In this document: positions 1 to 6,515 of the stretch, in pieces | Numbering within the stretch: position 1 is the stretch's first letter | Layout: each line of letters starts with the position of its first letter | NCBI RefSeq assembly: GCF_006538725.1 | Contig: NZ_BJLQ01000032.1 | Coordinates: forward strand, 1 to 40,947 | Length of the DNA stretch: 40,947 nucleotides | Direction of reading: 5' to 3' | Source: Cellulomonas gelida | Lineage (GTDB): Bacteria; Actinomycetota; Actinomycetes; Actinomycetales; Cellulomonadaceae | The notes under the pieces: generated by a model | Databases searched by the model: none | What the model was told of the DNA's origin: nothing | What the model saw: only the letters and a program-made list of their open reading frames with translations | Translations under genes and position numbers: made by a program

Positions 1-1062
1 TCGGCGGTGCGCGAGCCGCCAGTCAGCCGGCTCCGTGGTGCGCAGCCGCCCGACGAGCACCTCGCGCAGCAGCGGGTGGTAGCGGAACCAGGTGCCGTCG
101 GGCCCGAGCGCGGTCACGAACGTGCTGTGCGGCACGAACGTCTCCCACTGCGCGCGCGCGGCACCGCCCGGCAGGATCGCGTCGACGAGGTCGGCGCACG
201 TCGACCGGGTCACGCTCGTCATGAGCAGGACCCGCTGCACGTCCGGCTCGAGCTGCGACAGGACCTCCTCGACGAGGTACTCGGAGGCGTCCTGGTCCGG
301 ACGCGTCGCCCTGCCGACGCCGCCCGACGAGCGCAGCTGCAGCCGGACGCCGACCGCCCACCCGTCGGTGCCCTCGAGCACCCGCGCCACGTCGTCGCTC
401 GAGAGCGTCTGCCCGCGCTGCGCCCCGAGCGCCGCGACGGCCTGCGCGTCGAACGCGAGGTCCTGGGCGACGACCTCCCCGAGCTCGTTCTCGACCCGCA
501 GCCGGTGCACCCGCAGGAGCGGGTCGACGCGCGTGACGACGACCAGCCGCAACGGCGACGGGTAGCGCAGGAGGTCGTCGACCGCCTCGACCAGCGCGGG
601 GCGGGTCACGTGGTGGAAGTCGTCGAGCACGAGCACCACGGGCTCCGGGAGGTCCTCGAGCGCCCGGAACAGGCGTGACCGGAACTCGGGCGACGCACCC
701 GGCGGCACCCGCAACGCATGCAACGGGTGGTCGTCGGGCACCGCGTCGCAGGACCGGAGCGCCTCGAGGACGTCGCTCCAGAAGGCGCCCGGCGCGTCGT
801 CGTGCGGGTCGAGCGACAGCCACACCACCCGCCTGTCCGTGGCGGAAGCCCACTGCGCGACCGCGACCGTCTTGCCCCAGCCGGGGCCGGCCGTGACGAT
901 CGTGAGGCGTCGCTCGACCACGCGCTCGAGCAGCGCCTCGATCGCCGGGCGCCGCACGACGCCCGCCTGGCGTGGCACCGTGCGGCGCGCGCGGGCCAAC
1001 GCGGGCGCTCCCGGTGCTCCCCGGCGGACCGCCCCCGCGGTCGCCGACACCCTCCCGGCCAT
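1..1062 (-). CDS. MalT/LuxR-type ATP-dependent transcriptional regulator, 3' truncated by window edge
   Basis: The frame runs without a stop from ATG at 1062 to the left edge (354 codons), so the C-terminus is outside the window. The N-terminal part is a STAND-type P-loop NTPase: Walker A GPGWGKT at residues 59-65 and a Walker B stretch VVLVLDDFHH around 140-150. This order and spacing are typical of MalT-like LuxR regulators, which bind ATP and an inducer and carry a C-terminal LuxR helix-turn-helix, predicted here to lie beyond the edge. The start is supported by a TAGGCT hexamer exactly 6 nt upstream, which suggests a leaderless transcript. It is divergent from the ACT-like/DUF6325 operon with about 90 bp between start codons, so it is the likely regulator of that operon (inference). 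Family call is firm; the inducer is unknown. Confidence 0.85.
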   Translation of the reverse strand, partial: MAGRVSATAGAVRRGAPGAPALARARRTVPRQAGVVRRPAIEALLERVVERRLTIVTAGPGWGKTVAVAQWASATDRRVVWLSLDPHDDAPGAFWSDVLEALRSCDAVPDDHPLHALRVPPGASPEFRSRLFRALEDLPEPVVLVLDDFHHVTRPALVEAVDDLLRYPSPLRLVVVTRVDPLLRVHRLRVENELGEVVAQDLAFDAQAVAALGAQRGQTLSSDDVARVLEGTDGWAVGVRLQLRSSGGVGRATRPDQDASEYLVEEVLSQLEPDVQRVLLMTSVTRSTCADLVDAILPGGAARAQWETFVPHSTFVTALGPDGTWFRYHPLLREVLVGRLRTTEPADWRLAHRR

Positions 1063-1068
1063 GTTCGC

Positions 1069-1074
1069 AGCCTA
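1069..1074 (-). promoter_or_regulatory. -10 hexamer (TAGGCT), probable leaderless start of the LuxR-type gene
   Basis: TAGGCT, then 6 nt, then the ATG at 1062. This matches the actinobacterial TAnnnT -10 element placed so that transcription begins at or next to the start codon. No Shine-Dalgarno lies in between. Confidence 0.55.
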
Positions 1075-1149
1075 GGGGTCATCCACCCCTTTCGGGTGAT
1101 TTGTCGAAGCGCGCGGGTCGCCACAGTGGGACGCGCGGGAGGTGGCACC

Positions 1150-2046
1150 GTGCGGTCCAGGATCATCGAGCTCACGATCGAGGGGCCCGTCAAGCACGCC
1201 CAGCTGGACGCGCTCGAGGAGTCCGGTGTGCGGCGCGCCGCCGCGCACACGGTTCTCGTGGCGGAGATCCGGGACACCGCGGCCCTGTTCGGGGTGCTGC
1301 AGCGCCTCGGCTCGCTGGGCCTGGACGTGCGGGGCCTGCGCACGCTCGACACGCACGACCCGCCCGAGGTGGAGATCGTCATCCGGGGCGCCCTGGGCCC
1401 GCTCATGGAACGGATGCTCGGCGCCGAACGGACCGCGACCCGTGCGAGCTCGCACACCTACCTGCTCGAGGACGCCGAGCTCGCCGACCTGCTCGCGCGG
1501 GTCGAGTCCGCGGTGCGCGCAGCGGACCACACCACACCCGACGCGTGGCTCCCGCTCACGCGCACCGACGGCACCGGGACCGCCCCGGTGCGTGAGGAGG
1601 AAGAGATGGATGTCGACCTGCAGGAGATGGGGCCCGTCGACTACCTCGTCGTCGAGTTCCCCCAGGACCGGCTCGACGGGACGGCGTTCCCGCTGCTCGT
1701 CGACCTCGTCGAGCGCGGCATCATCCGCGTGCTCGACCTCGCGTTCGTCCGCAAGGGCCATGACGGCGTCGTGTCCGGCGTGGAGATCACCGACCTGGAC
1801 GTGACGGGCGACTTCGACCTGACCATCTTCGAGGGCGCTTCGTCGTCGCTCGTCGGGCAGGACGACCTCGACGAGGTCGGCGTGGCGCTCACCCCCGGCT
1901 CCGCGGCCGGCGTGCTCGTCTACGAGAACGCCTGGGCGGCCCCGTTCGCCACCGCGCTGCGCAAGGGCGGCGCCCAGGTCGTCGCCGGCGGGCGCATCCC
2001 GATCCCCGCGATCCTCGCGGCTCTCGACGCCGTCGAGACCGCATGA
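1150..2046 (+). CDS. ACT-like domain + DUF6325 protein (one open frame; possibly two nested products)
   Basis: From GTG 1150, preceded by GGAGGT, one uninterrupted frame runs to TGA at 2044-2046 (298 residues). Residues 1-152 contain an ACT/ferredoxin-like pattern (beta strand HTVLVAEI, helix TAALFGVLQRLGSLGL, strand DVRGLRTL), then an acidic linker. Residues 153-298 match the DUF6325 family by recollection: MGPVDYLVVEFP near the start, then FEGASSSLVGQDDL and the C-terminal GGRIPIPAIL. An ATG at 1606 opens exactly at the DUF6325 part and has a very strong AGGAGG five bases upstream, so the DUF6325 part may also, or only, be made as a separate 146-residue protein. The SHOCT gene follows after 61 bp. 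Function is unknown; the divergent LuxR-type gene is the likely regulator. A reader could equally annotate 1606-2046 as its own gene. Confidence 0.75.
   Translation: MRSRIIELTIEGPVKHAQLDALEESGVRRAAAHTVLVAEIRDTAALFGVLQRLGSLGLDVRGLRTLDTHDPPEVEIVIRGALGPLMERMLGAERTATRASSHTYLLEDAELADLLARVESAVRAADHTTPDAWLPLTRTDGTGTAPVREEEEMDVDLQEMGPVDYLVVEFPQDRLDGTAFPLLVDLVERGIIRVLDLAFVRKGHDGVVSGVEITDLDVTGDFDLTIFEGASSSLVGQDDLDEVGVALTPGSAAGVLVYENAWAAPFATALRKGGAQVVAGGRIPIPAILAALDAVETA
1594..1608 (+). promoter_or_regulatory. Strong internal ribosome binding site and ATG inside the ACT-DUF6325 frame
   Basis: GAGGAGG followed by AAGAG and ATG at 1606, in frame with the upstream GTG 1150 start. The SD strength and 5-nt spacing are as good as any in the window, and the ATG falls at the domain boundary, so internal initiation is likely. 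Confidence 0.6.
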
Positions 2047-2107
2047 GCCACCCGACGTCCACCGCGACGTCACGACGTACGGCACCACGAACCACCAGGA
2101 GGACGAC

Positions 2108-2440
2108 GTGCCAGGACTGATCCGCGGGGTCGCCCGCACAGCAGTGGTCGCAGGGACGGCCAGCGCGGTCTCGGGCCGCGTCCAGCGCCGCCAGCAGGGC
2201 CGTTGGGCCGCGCAGGACGCCGCGGCGCAGCAGCCCAGCTACGCAGCGCCCCAGCCCGCGTACGCGGAGCCGCAACCCGCCTACGCCGCACCGCAGACCG
2301 TGTACGCGGTCCCCGTGGAGGCGGCGGCACCGTCGATGGACGACAAGATCTCCCAGCTCAAGGAGCTCGCCTCGTTGCGCGACGCGGGCGTGCTGACGCC
2401 CGAGGAGTTCGACGCCCAGAAGGCCCGCCTCCTCGGCTGA
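2108..2440 (+). CDS. Small SHOCT-domain protein
   Basis: A 110-residue protein starting at GTG 2108, 7 nt after a GGAGG. The N-terminus (about residues 1-35) is small and basic with an Ala/Val-rich stretch that could be a weak amphipathic segment. Residues 38-70 are a low-complexity Tyr/Ala/Pro/Gln repeat (units such as AYAEPQP and AYAAPQ). The last 34 residues are a SHOCT motif: ISQLKELASLRDAGVLTPEEF followed by DAQKARLL, a short helical hairpin usually at protein termini and thought to aid oligomerisation. It follows the DUF6325 frame by 61 bp in the same direction and a strong hairpin terminator begins 33 bp after its stop, so it is probably the last gene of that operon. Molecular role unknown. 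Confidence 0.8.
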   Translation: MPGLIRGVARTAVVAGTASAVSGRVQRRQQGRWAAQDAAAQQPSYAAPQPAYAEPQPAYAAPQTVYAVPVEAAAPSMDDKISQLKELASLRDAGVLTPEEFDAQKARLLG

Positions 2441-2472
2441 CGACGAGCACGCGGGCGAGCCCTCACGCCGCA

Positions 2473-2511
2473 GGCCGCCCCTGACGACCACGCCGACCGT
2501 CGGGGGCGGCC
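2473..2511 (+). terminator. Hairpin terminator after the SHOCT gene
   Basis: Arms 2473-2486 and 2498-2511 pair over 14 bp with a single G-T wobble and an 11-nt loop. No U-tract follows, as is usual in high-GC actinobacteria. Confidence 0.7.
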
Positions 2512-2652
2512 CTTCCGTGCGCGGCGTCAGCCACCGCCGGGGGCGGCCGTTCCCCGTGCGGGGTCAGCCACCGCCGGCGAGCTCGCCGGCCGCGGCTCTC
2601 CGCGCGCTCCCCTGGCCCGCCCCGTCACCGGTGCGGGCCGTGCGTCGTCGGG

Positions 2653-2743
2653 CGGAGGGCAAGGGATTCGAACCCTTGAGGACGAGAGGTCCCGCCCTAA
2701 CGGTTTTCAAGACCGTCGCTTTCGGCCGCTCAGCCAGCCCTCC
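2653..2743 (-). tRNA. tRNA-Ser (anticodon TGA)
   Basis: Read on the minus strand, the acceptor stem GGAGGGC (2743-2737) pairs with GCCCTCC (2660-2654), followed by discriminator G at 2653. The anticodon loop CTTGAAA lies at 2711-2705, giving anticodon TGA, which reads UCA. A long variable arm typical of class II serine tRNAs and the T-loop GGTTCGAATCC are present. CCA is not encoded (the next bases are CC then C). Confidence 0.97.
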
Positions 2744-2831
2744 TCGCCGGCCTGAACCGGCGGCGACGAGTCTCCCACAGCCCCCACCCTCCCGACCCAT
2801 CCGAGCCCTCGGCCGCACCATCGAGCGAGGT

Positions 2832-2898
2832 CGATGCAGGTATGGATGCAGAACAGCGGCGCCCCACCACGACCAAAGCTGCAGTCATCCCTGCATCG
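2832..2898. repeat. Imperfect inverted repeat, 20-nt arms
   Basis: Arms 2832-2851 and 2879-2898 match at 17 of 20 positions in inverted orientation, around a 27-nt loop. It sits in the gap between tRNA-Ser and the DUF2252 gene (2744-3003), which otherwise holds nothing coding that I can support. It is less GC-rich than its surroundings and contains repeated GATGCA words. It could be a dyad operator or a decayed palindromic repeat. Confidence 0.6.
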
Positions 2899-2989
2899 AC
2901 GGGATGGCCGCACCGGGGACGGGGCCGCGCCTGGTGGCGACGGCGCGCGCAGCAGCGGGCGTGGCAGCCGGCGGGGCGGGCGTGGCGGC

Positions 2990-3013
2990 GGGGTGGGTGG
3001 GGGTCAGGAGGGG
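2990..3013 (+). other. G-quadruplex-capable tract at the 3' end of the DUF2252 gene
   Basis: Four G-runs (2990-2993, 2995-2997, 2999-3003, 3010-3013) with loops T, T and TCAGGA on the + strand, across the stop codon of the minus-strand DUF2252 gene. The mRNA of that gene would carry the C-rich complement. Confidence 0.4.
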
Positions 3014-4404
3014 AGGTTGCCGGCGGTGATCGCGGTGGCGAACGTGGCGTGGTCGCGTTCGACCTGGTCGGCGTACGTCGCAGCGAACCGCGCGAACGCC
3101 TCGTCGGCCCGGGACGACGAACCCAGGTACGCCGCGATCGCGACGCGCTCCCCCGAACGCGCGTGCGCGCGAGCCAGCGTCCACGCGCACGCGCGCCCGT
3201 ACGGCACGAGCGCCTCGGGGCGGATGCGCTCGACGTCGACCGCGCCCTTCCAGTCGCGCAGCTGGCGCACGTAGTACGCACGCGGCACGCCGTCGAGGCC
3301 CACCCTGTCCTGCCAGCCGAGGAACACGTCGCTCGCCGCCTGCATGAGGCGCTGCCCCTCGACCACGCGCCGGCCGGGGTGCGCGTACGGCCCGGGCGGG
3401 AGGTGCGCCTCGAGCACGGACGCGCGCGCCTCCTTCGCCTGCAGCACCAGGACGTCGTCCGACGAGGCCCCGACGAGGAGCAGCACCCACGCGCGCGTCC
3501 CGACGCTCCCGACCCCGACGACCTTGCGCGCCACGTCCACGACGCGGTATCGCGCCGCGAGGTGGCGCCGGTCGGCGGGCAGGCTCTCCCGCCACTGCTC
3601 GACGAGCTGCTCCATGCCCGCGCGGAACGTGACGACCTCGTCGGGGGTCAGGTAGCTGCTCGCCGGGACCAGCAGAGGCGGGTCCGAGACGAACCTGCGC
3701 TCACCCTCGGGTGCGAGCGTCGTCAGCCGCGCCGCCGCCTGCCGGTGGTCGCGTGACGTCGCGCGGCTCGTCAGGCGCTGCCAGCCGCGACGAGCGGTCG
3801 GGTCCAGACCCAGGCGGCGTCCGAGGCCGGCGTCCGCGGCGTCCAGGCTCGCGTACCAGACGTCGACCGCGCGGGCCTGCGCGAAGGAGCGGATCGCCTC
3901 GCGGTACTCGCGGGCGGTGCGTCGGCACGCGCGCCGCCGCGCGTCCTGGCCCAGCCCCAGGGCCCGCGCGGCCACCTCGATGCTCGCCACCAGCCGCTTC
4001 ACGTCCCAGTCGAACGGGCCCGGGTGCGTCTCGTCGAAGTCGTTGAGGTCGAAGACCAGACGGCGTTCGGGGGTGCCGAACACGCCGAAGTTGCTCAGGT
4101 GCGCGTCACCGCACAGCTGGGCGAGCAGGCCGGTGTGCGGGCTCCCCGAGAGGTCCGCCGCCATGAGGCCCGCCGTGCCGCGGTAGAACGCGAGCGGTGA
4201 CGCGGCCATGCGCGCATGGCGCAGCGGGATGAGGTCCGGCAGCCGGTCGACCTCCTGCGCGAGCACCTCCGCGACCGGGTCCCGGCCCGGGCGGTCGGTC
4301 GCGACCGCGGCCAGGCCCCCGCGGGGCAGTGCCGCGCGCGCCGCGCGTCCTCGCTCCGCGCCGGCCGTGACCGGTTCGACGACTCCCGACGTCGGGGTGC
4401 TCAC
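3004..4404 (-). CDS. DUF2252 family protein
   Basis: A 466-residue protein starting at GTG 4404, with TACGGT placed 6 nt upstream (leaderless pattern). It has the DUF2252 signature CGDAHLSNFG at residues 98-107 and FDLNDFDE at 118-125, which resemble the catalytic loop and metal-binding segments of the protein-kinase/aminoglycoside-phosphotransferase fold. Further conserved stretches include VKRLVASIEVAAR around 135-147 and YYVRQLRDWKGAVDVE around 380. Length is normal for the family. Its biochemical role is not established; a kinase-like activity is only an inference from the motifs. It is downstream of the PIN gene on the same strand (28-bp gap) but its own -10 suggests independent transcription. 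Confidence 0.9.
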   Translation of the reverse strand: MSTPTSGVVEPVTAGAERGRAARAALPRGGLAAVATDRPGRDPVAEVLAQEVDRLPDLIPLRHARMAASPLAFYRGTAGLMAADLSGSPHTGLLAQLCGDAHLSNFGVFGTPERRLVFDLNDFDETHPGPFDWDVKRLVASIEVAARALGLGQDARRRACRRTAREYREAIRSFAQARAVDVWYASLDAADAGLGRRLGLDPTARRGWQRLTSRATSRDHRQAAARLTTLAPEGERRFVSDPPLLVPASSYLTPDEVVTFRAGMEQLVEQWRESLPADRRHLAARYRVVDVARKVVGVGSVGTRAWVLLLVGASSDDVLVLQAKEARASVLEAHLPPGPYAHPGRRVVEGQRLMQAASDVFLGWQDRVGLDGVPRAYYVRQLRDWKGAVDVERIRPEALVPYGRACAWTLARAHARSGERVAIAAYLGSSSRADEAFARFAATYADQVERDHATFATAITAGNLPS

Positions 4405-4410
4405 ACCGCC

Positions 4411-4416
4411 ACCGTA
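4411..4416 (-). promoter_or_regulatory. -10 hexamer (TACGGT) of the DUF2252 gene
   Basis: TACGGT, 6 nt, then GTG 4404; leaderless-type arrangement with no Shine-Dalgarno. Confidence 0.5.
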
Positions 4417-4431
4417 GAGGCACGCCCGCGG

Positions 4432-4887
4432 TCAGGACAGCCAGGGCGTCGAGTCGTCCTCCCACCAGCGGTCCGGGCGGCCCGGCGTCACGACCTCGAG
4501 GCCGTAGAGCGCGGCGACGCGCGCGAGCCGCGCGTCGTACGTCGCGACCGCCGTCACGTCCGGCTGCGCGAGAGCGGTCCCCAGGTGCACGGCGACGAAG
4601 GGCGGCAGGACGCCCGCCACGTCGGTCGCGCGATTGACCGCCTGGTCGGAGATGCGCACGACCTCGATCTCCAGGAGCACGCGCTGCGCGATCTCCCGCG
4701 CCTCGGCGTCGTGCATGCGCGCGGTGCCGCGCAGCTCGCTCACGCCCAGCTGCGTCGTCAGAAGGTTCGGCCCGTTCTTCCGCGCCCACATCAGCCACGG
4801 CGCGCGGTTCGGTGCCCCCGGCAGGTACCGCGACAGCGCCGAGCCGTCCGCGTACACGCGCGGTCGTCCGACGGTTCGCTGGGGCAC
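4432..4887 (-). CDS. Isolated PIN-domain protein (VapC-like) with one apparent acidic-residue loss
   Basis: With GTG 4887 as start the protein has 151 residues, the usual size of a PIN toxin, and begins VPQRTVGRPRVYADGSAL; longer in-frame starts add only Arg-rich sequence overlapping the upstream terminator side. PIN nucleases use three or four acidic residues: here D14 (YADGSAL), E51 (VSELRG) and D117 (TYDARLARVA) are visible. The position that normally carries Asp in the DAxHLAxA motif appears as Val97 (VAVHLGTAL), judged by eye. No antitoxin-sized gene lies upstream; the preceding sequence is the conservon terminator. It may be a solitary RNase, a toxin relic, or a domesticated PIN protein. 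The PIN call is good; activity is uncertain. Confidence 0.75.
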   Translation of the reverse strand: MPQRTVGRPRVYADGSALSRYLPGAPNRAPWLMWARKNGPNLLTTQLGVSELRGTARMHDAEAREIAQRVLLEIEVVRISDQAVNRATDVAGVLPPFVAVHLGTALAQPDVTAVATYDARLARVAALYGLEVVTPGRPDRWWEDDSTPWLS

Positions 4888-4950
4888 GATCCCATGATCG
4901 CCCACGCGCCGCGCTCGGCGCCGTGCCTTGCCCGCACGTCCCACGAACGC

Positions 4951-4989
4951 CGACGGCCGACCACCCTGAACACGGGTGGTCGGCCGTCG
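4951..4989 (-). terminator. Perfect 16-bp hairpin closing the conservon operon
   Basis: Arms 4951-4966 and 4974-4989 are perfectly complementary around a 7-nt loop (TGAACAC), starting 10 bp beyond the cvnD stop. Confidence 0.85.
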
Positions 4990-4999
4990 ACGTCGCTGG

Positions 5000-5611
5000 T
5001 CAGCGCTGGCGCAGACGCTCCATCGCGAGCTGCACCAGGGCGATCAGGGCCTGCTTGGTGGCCGCACGCGAACGCGCGTCCGTGTAGAGGACCGGGACGT
5101 GCGCCGGGATGGCGAGCGCCTCGCGGACGTCGTCGAGCGCGTGCTTGGCGACACCGTCGAAGCAGTTGACACCCACGACGAAGGGGATGCCACGGCTCTC
5201 GAAGTAGTCGACCGCGGGGAAGCACTGGTCGAGACGGTCCGTGTCCACCAGCACGACGGCGCCGATCGCGCCGCGCACCAGGTCGTCCCACATGAACAGG
5301 AACCGGTCCTGGCCAGGCGTGCCGAACAGGTACAGCCACAGCGAGCCCGGCAGCGCGATGCGGCCGAAGTCCATGGCGACCGTGGTGGTGGTCTTGCGGT
5401 CCGACTGACCACCGGCGTCGTCGACGCCGATGGAGTGCTCGGTCATCGCGGCCTCGGTGTTGAGGGGCTCGATGTCCGAGATGGACCCGATGAAGGTCGT
5501 CTTGCCGACGGCGAAACCACCGGCCACGACGATCTTGACGACTGTGGGGGCGACGGCGCCAGCGGTTCCGGCCGGAGCGGCCACCGCGGCGTCAGAGGGC
5601 GGAAATGCCAT
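5000..5611 (-). CDS. cvnD: Conservon small GTPase-like ATP/GTP-binding protein (CvnD)
   Basis: A 203-residue P-loop protein. ATG 5611 is preferred over GTG 5620 because GGAGAG lies 8 nt before the ATG, while it would almost abut the GTG. Walker A is GGFAVGKTT at residues 31-39; a switch-like FGTPGQDRF follows a beta strand (LWLYLFGTPGQD, equivalent to the G3 DxxGQ region), then VVLVDTDRL and VGVNCFDG in the NKxD position. This matches the CvnD/Arf-like GTPase family of actinobacterial conservons, thought to act as the G-protein-like output of the complex. It overlaps cvnC by 20 bp, implying translational coupling, and is the last gene before the operon hairpin. Confidence 0.92.
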   Translation of the reverse strand: MAFPPSDAAVAAPAGTAGAVAPTVVKIVVAGGFAVGKTTFIGSISDIEPLNTEAAMTEHSIGVDDAGGQSDRKTTTTVAMDFGRIALPGSLWLYLFGTPGQDRFLFMWDDLVRGAIGAVVLVDTDRLDQCFPAVDYFESRGIPFVVGVNCFDGVAKHALDDVREALAIPAHVPVLYTDARSRAATKQALIALVQLAMERLRQR

Positions 5612-5969
5612 TGAGAACACTCTCCAGCACGCTCAGGGACAGGGCGGGGGACTCACCGGTGTTGACCTCGACCGGCTGTGAGGTGTGCACGCGCACGAGC
5701 TGCTGATCGGACATGTCCGAGACCAGGATCCGGATCACGCCGATCGGCAGGTGGAGCAGTGCCGACAGCTCCGCGACAGAGATGTACGTGCTTGCCGCGT
5801 GCTGCAGGATCGCGCGCCGCTCGGGCGGCAGACCCTGACTCGACACTGCGTCAGGCAGCGCCTCGACCAACGCCTCGATCGGCAGGTCGGAGCGCGCCGA
5901 GCGCACGCGCCCGCCGGTCACGGCGTAGGGCCGGACCGTTCGGGCGACGTACTCGATGTGCTCGCTCAT
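5592..5969 (-). CDS. cvnC: Conservon DUF742 protein (CvnC)
   Basis: A 125-residue protein with the DUF742 pattern: N-terminal VRPYAVTGGR, then LPPERRAILQHAASTYISV and a winged-helix-like segment VAELSALLHLPIGVIRILVSDM, ending in LSVLESVLNGISAL. In characterised conservons CvnC partners CvnB and CvnD in a membrane-associated heterocomplex. ATG 5969 is preceded by GAGGAG about 10 nt upstream. It lies 14 bp after cvnB and overlaps cvnD, the standard conservon order. Confidence 0.92.
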   Translation of the reverse strand: MSEHIEYVARTVRPYAVTGGRVRSARSDLPIEALVEALPDAVSSQGLPPERRAILQHAASTYISVAELSALLHLPIGVIRILVSDMSDQQLVRVHTSQPVEVNTGESPALSLSVLESVLNGISAL

Positions 5970-5983
5970 GAAGGATGGGCTCC

Positions 5984-6433
5984 TCAGACTGCCGGGGCTC
6001 GGGTAGCGCCGTCGACGGGGAGCTGGCCACGCATCTCGGAGATGAGCTGCGGGGTCAGGGTCGCCTCGGTGCGGGACACGAGCATGGCCATCTCGTATCC
6101 GATGAGGCCGACGTCGCAGCTCGAGTCGGCGACCACGGCGAGGACGGAGCCGTTCGAGACGGTCATGAGGAAGAGGAACAGCGTGTCCATCTCGATGATC
6201 GCCTGACGCACCTCCCCCGCACGCAGCTGCCGCGACGCGCCGCGGGTCAGGCTCGACATGCCAGAGACGATCGCGGCCAGCTGGTCGCCGCTGGTGCGGT
6301 CCAGCTGTTCCGACATCGCCATGAGAAGACCGTCGGCCGACACCACAAGCGTGTGGCGAGTGCCGGGCACGGTCCGGACGAAATTGTCCAGGAGCCAGCC
6401 GAAATTGGCTGCCTCGGTGCTGAGCGCGGTCAC
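5984..6433 (-). CDS. cvnB: Conservon roadblock/LC7 protein (CvnB)
   Basis: Starts at GTG 6433 with AGGAGG four bases upstream, giving 149 residues. It is a Roadblock/LC7 (MglB-like) domain: FGWLLDNFVRTVPGTRHTLV, SADGLLMAMSEQLDR, LAAIVSGMSSLTRGAS and the strand pair FLFLMTVSNGSVLAVVAD. Roadblock proteins dimerise and act as GTPase-activating or exchange partners of small GTPases, here presumably CvnD. The gap to cvnA is 82 bp, the widest in the operon. Confidence 0.92.
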   Translation of the reverse strand: MTALSTEAANFGWLLDNFVRTVPGTRHTLVVSADGLLMAMSEQLDRTSGDQLAAIVSGMSSLTRGASRQLRAGEVRQAIIEMDTLFLFLMTVSNGSVLAVVADSSCDVGLIGYEMAMLVSRTEATLTPQLISEMRGQLPVDGATRAPAV

Positions 6434-6515
6434 ACTTCCTCCTTGCTGGTGCAGTCGACGACTGCGGGTTCGAACGTCCCCACGACGGGGGCGATGTGGG
6501 GAGCTGCGGTGGTGG

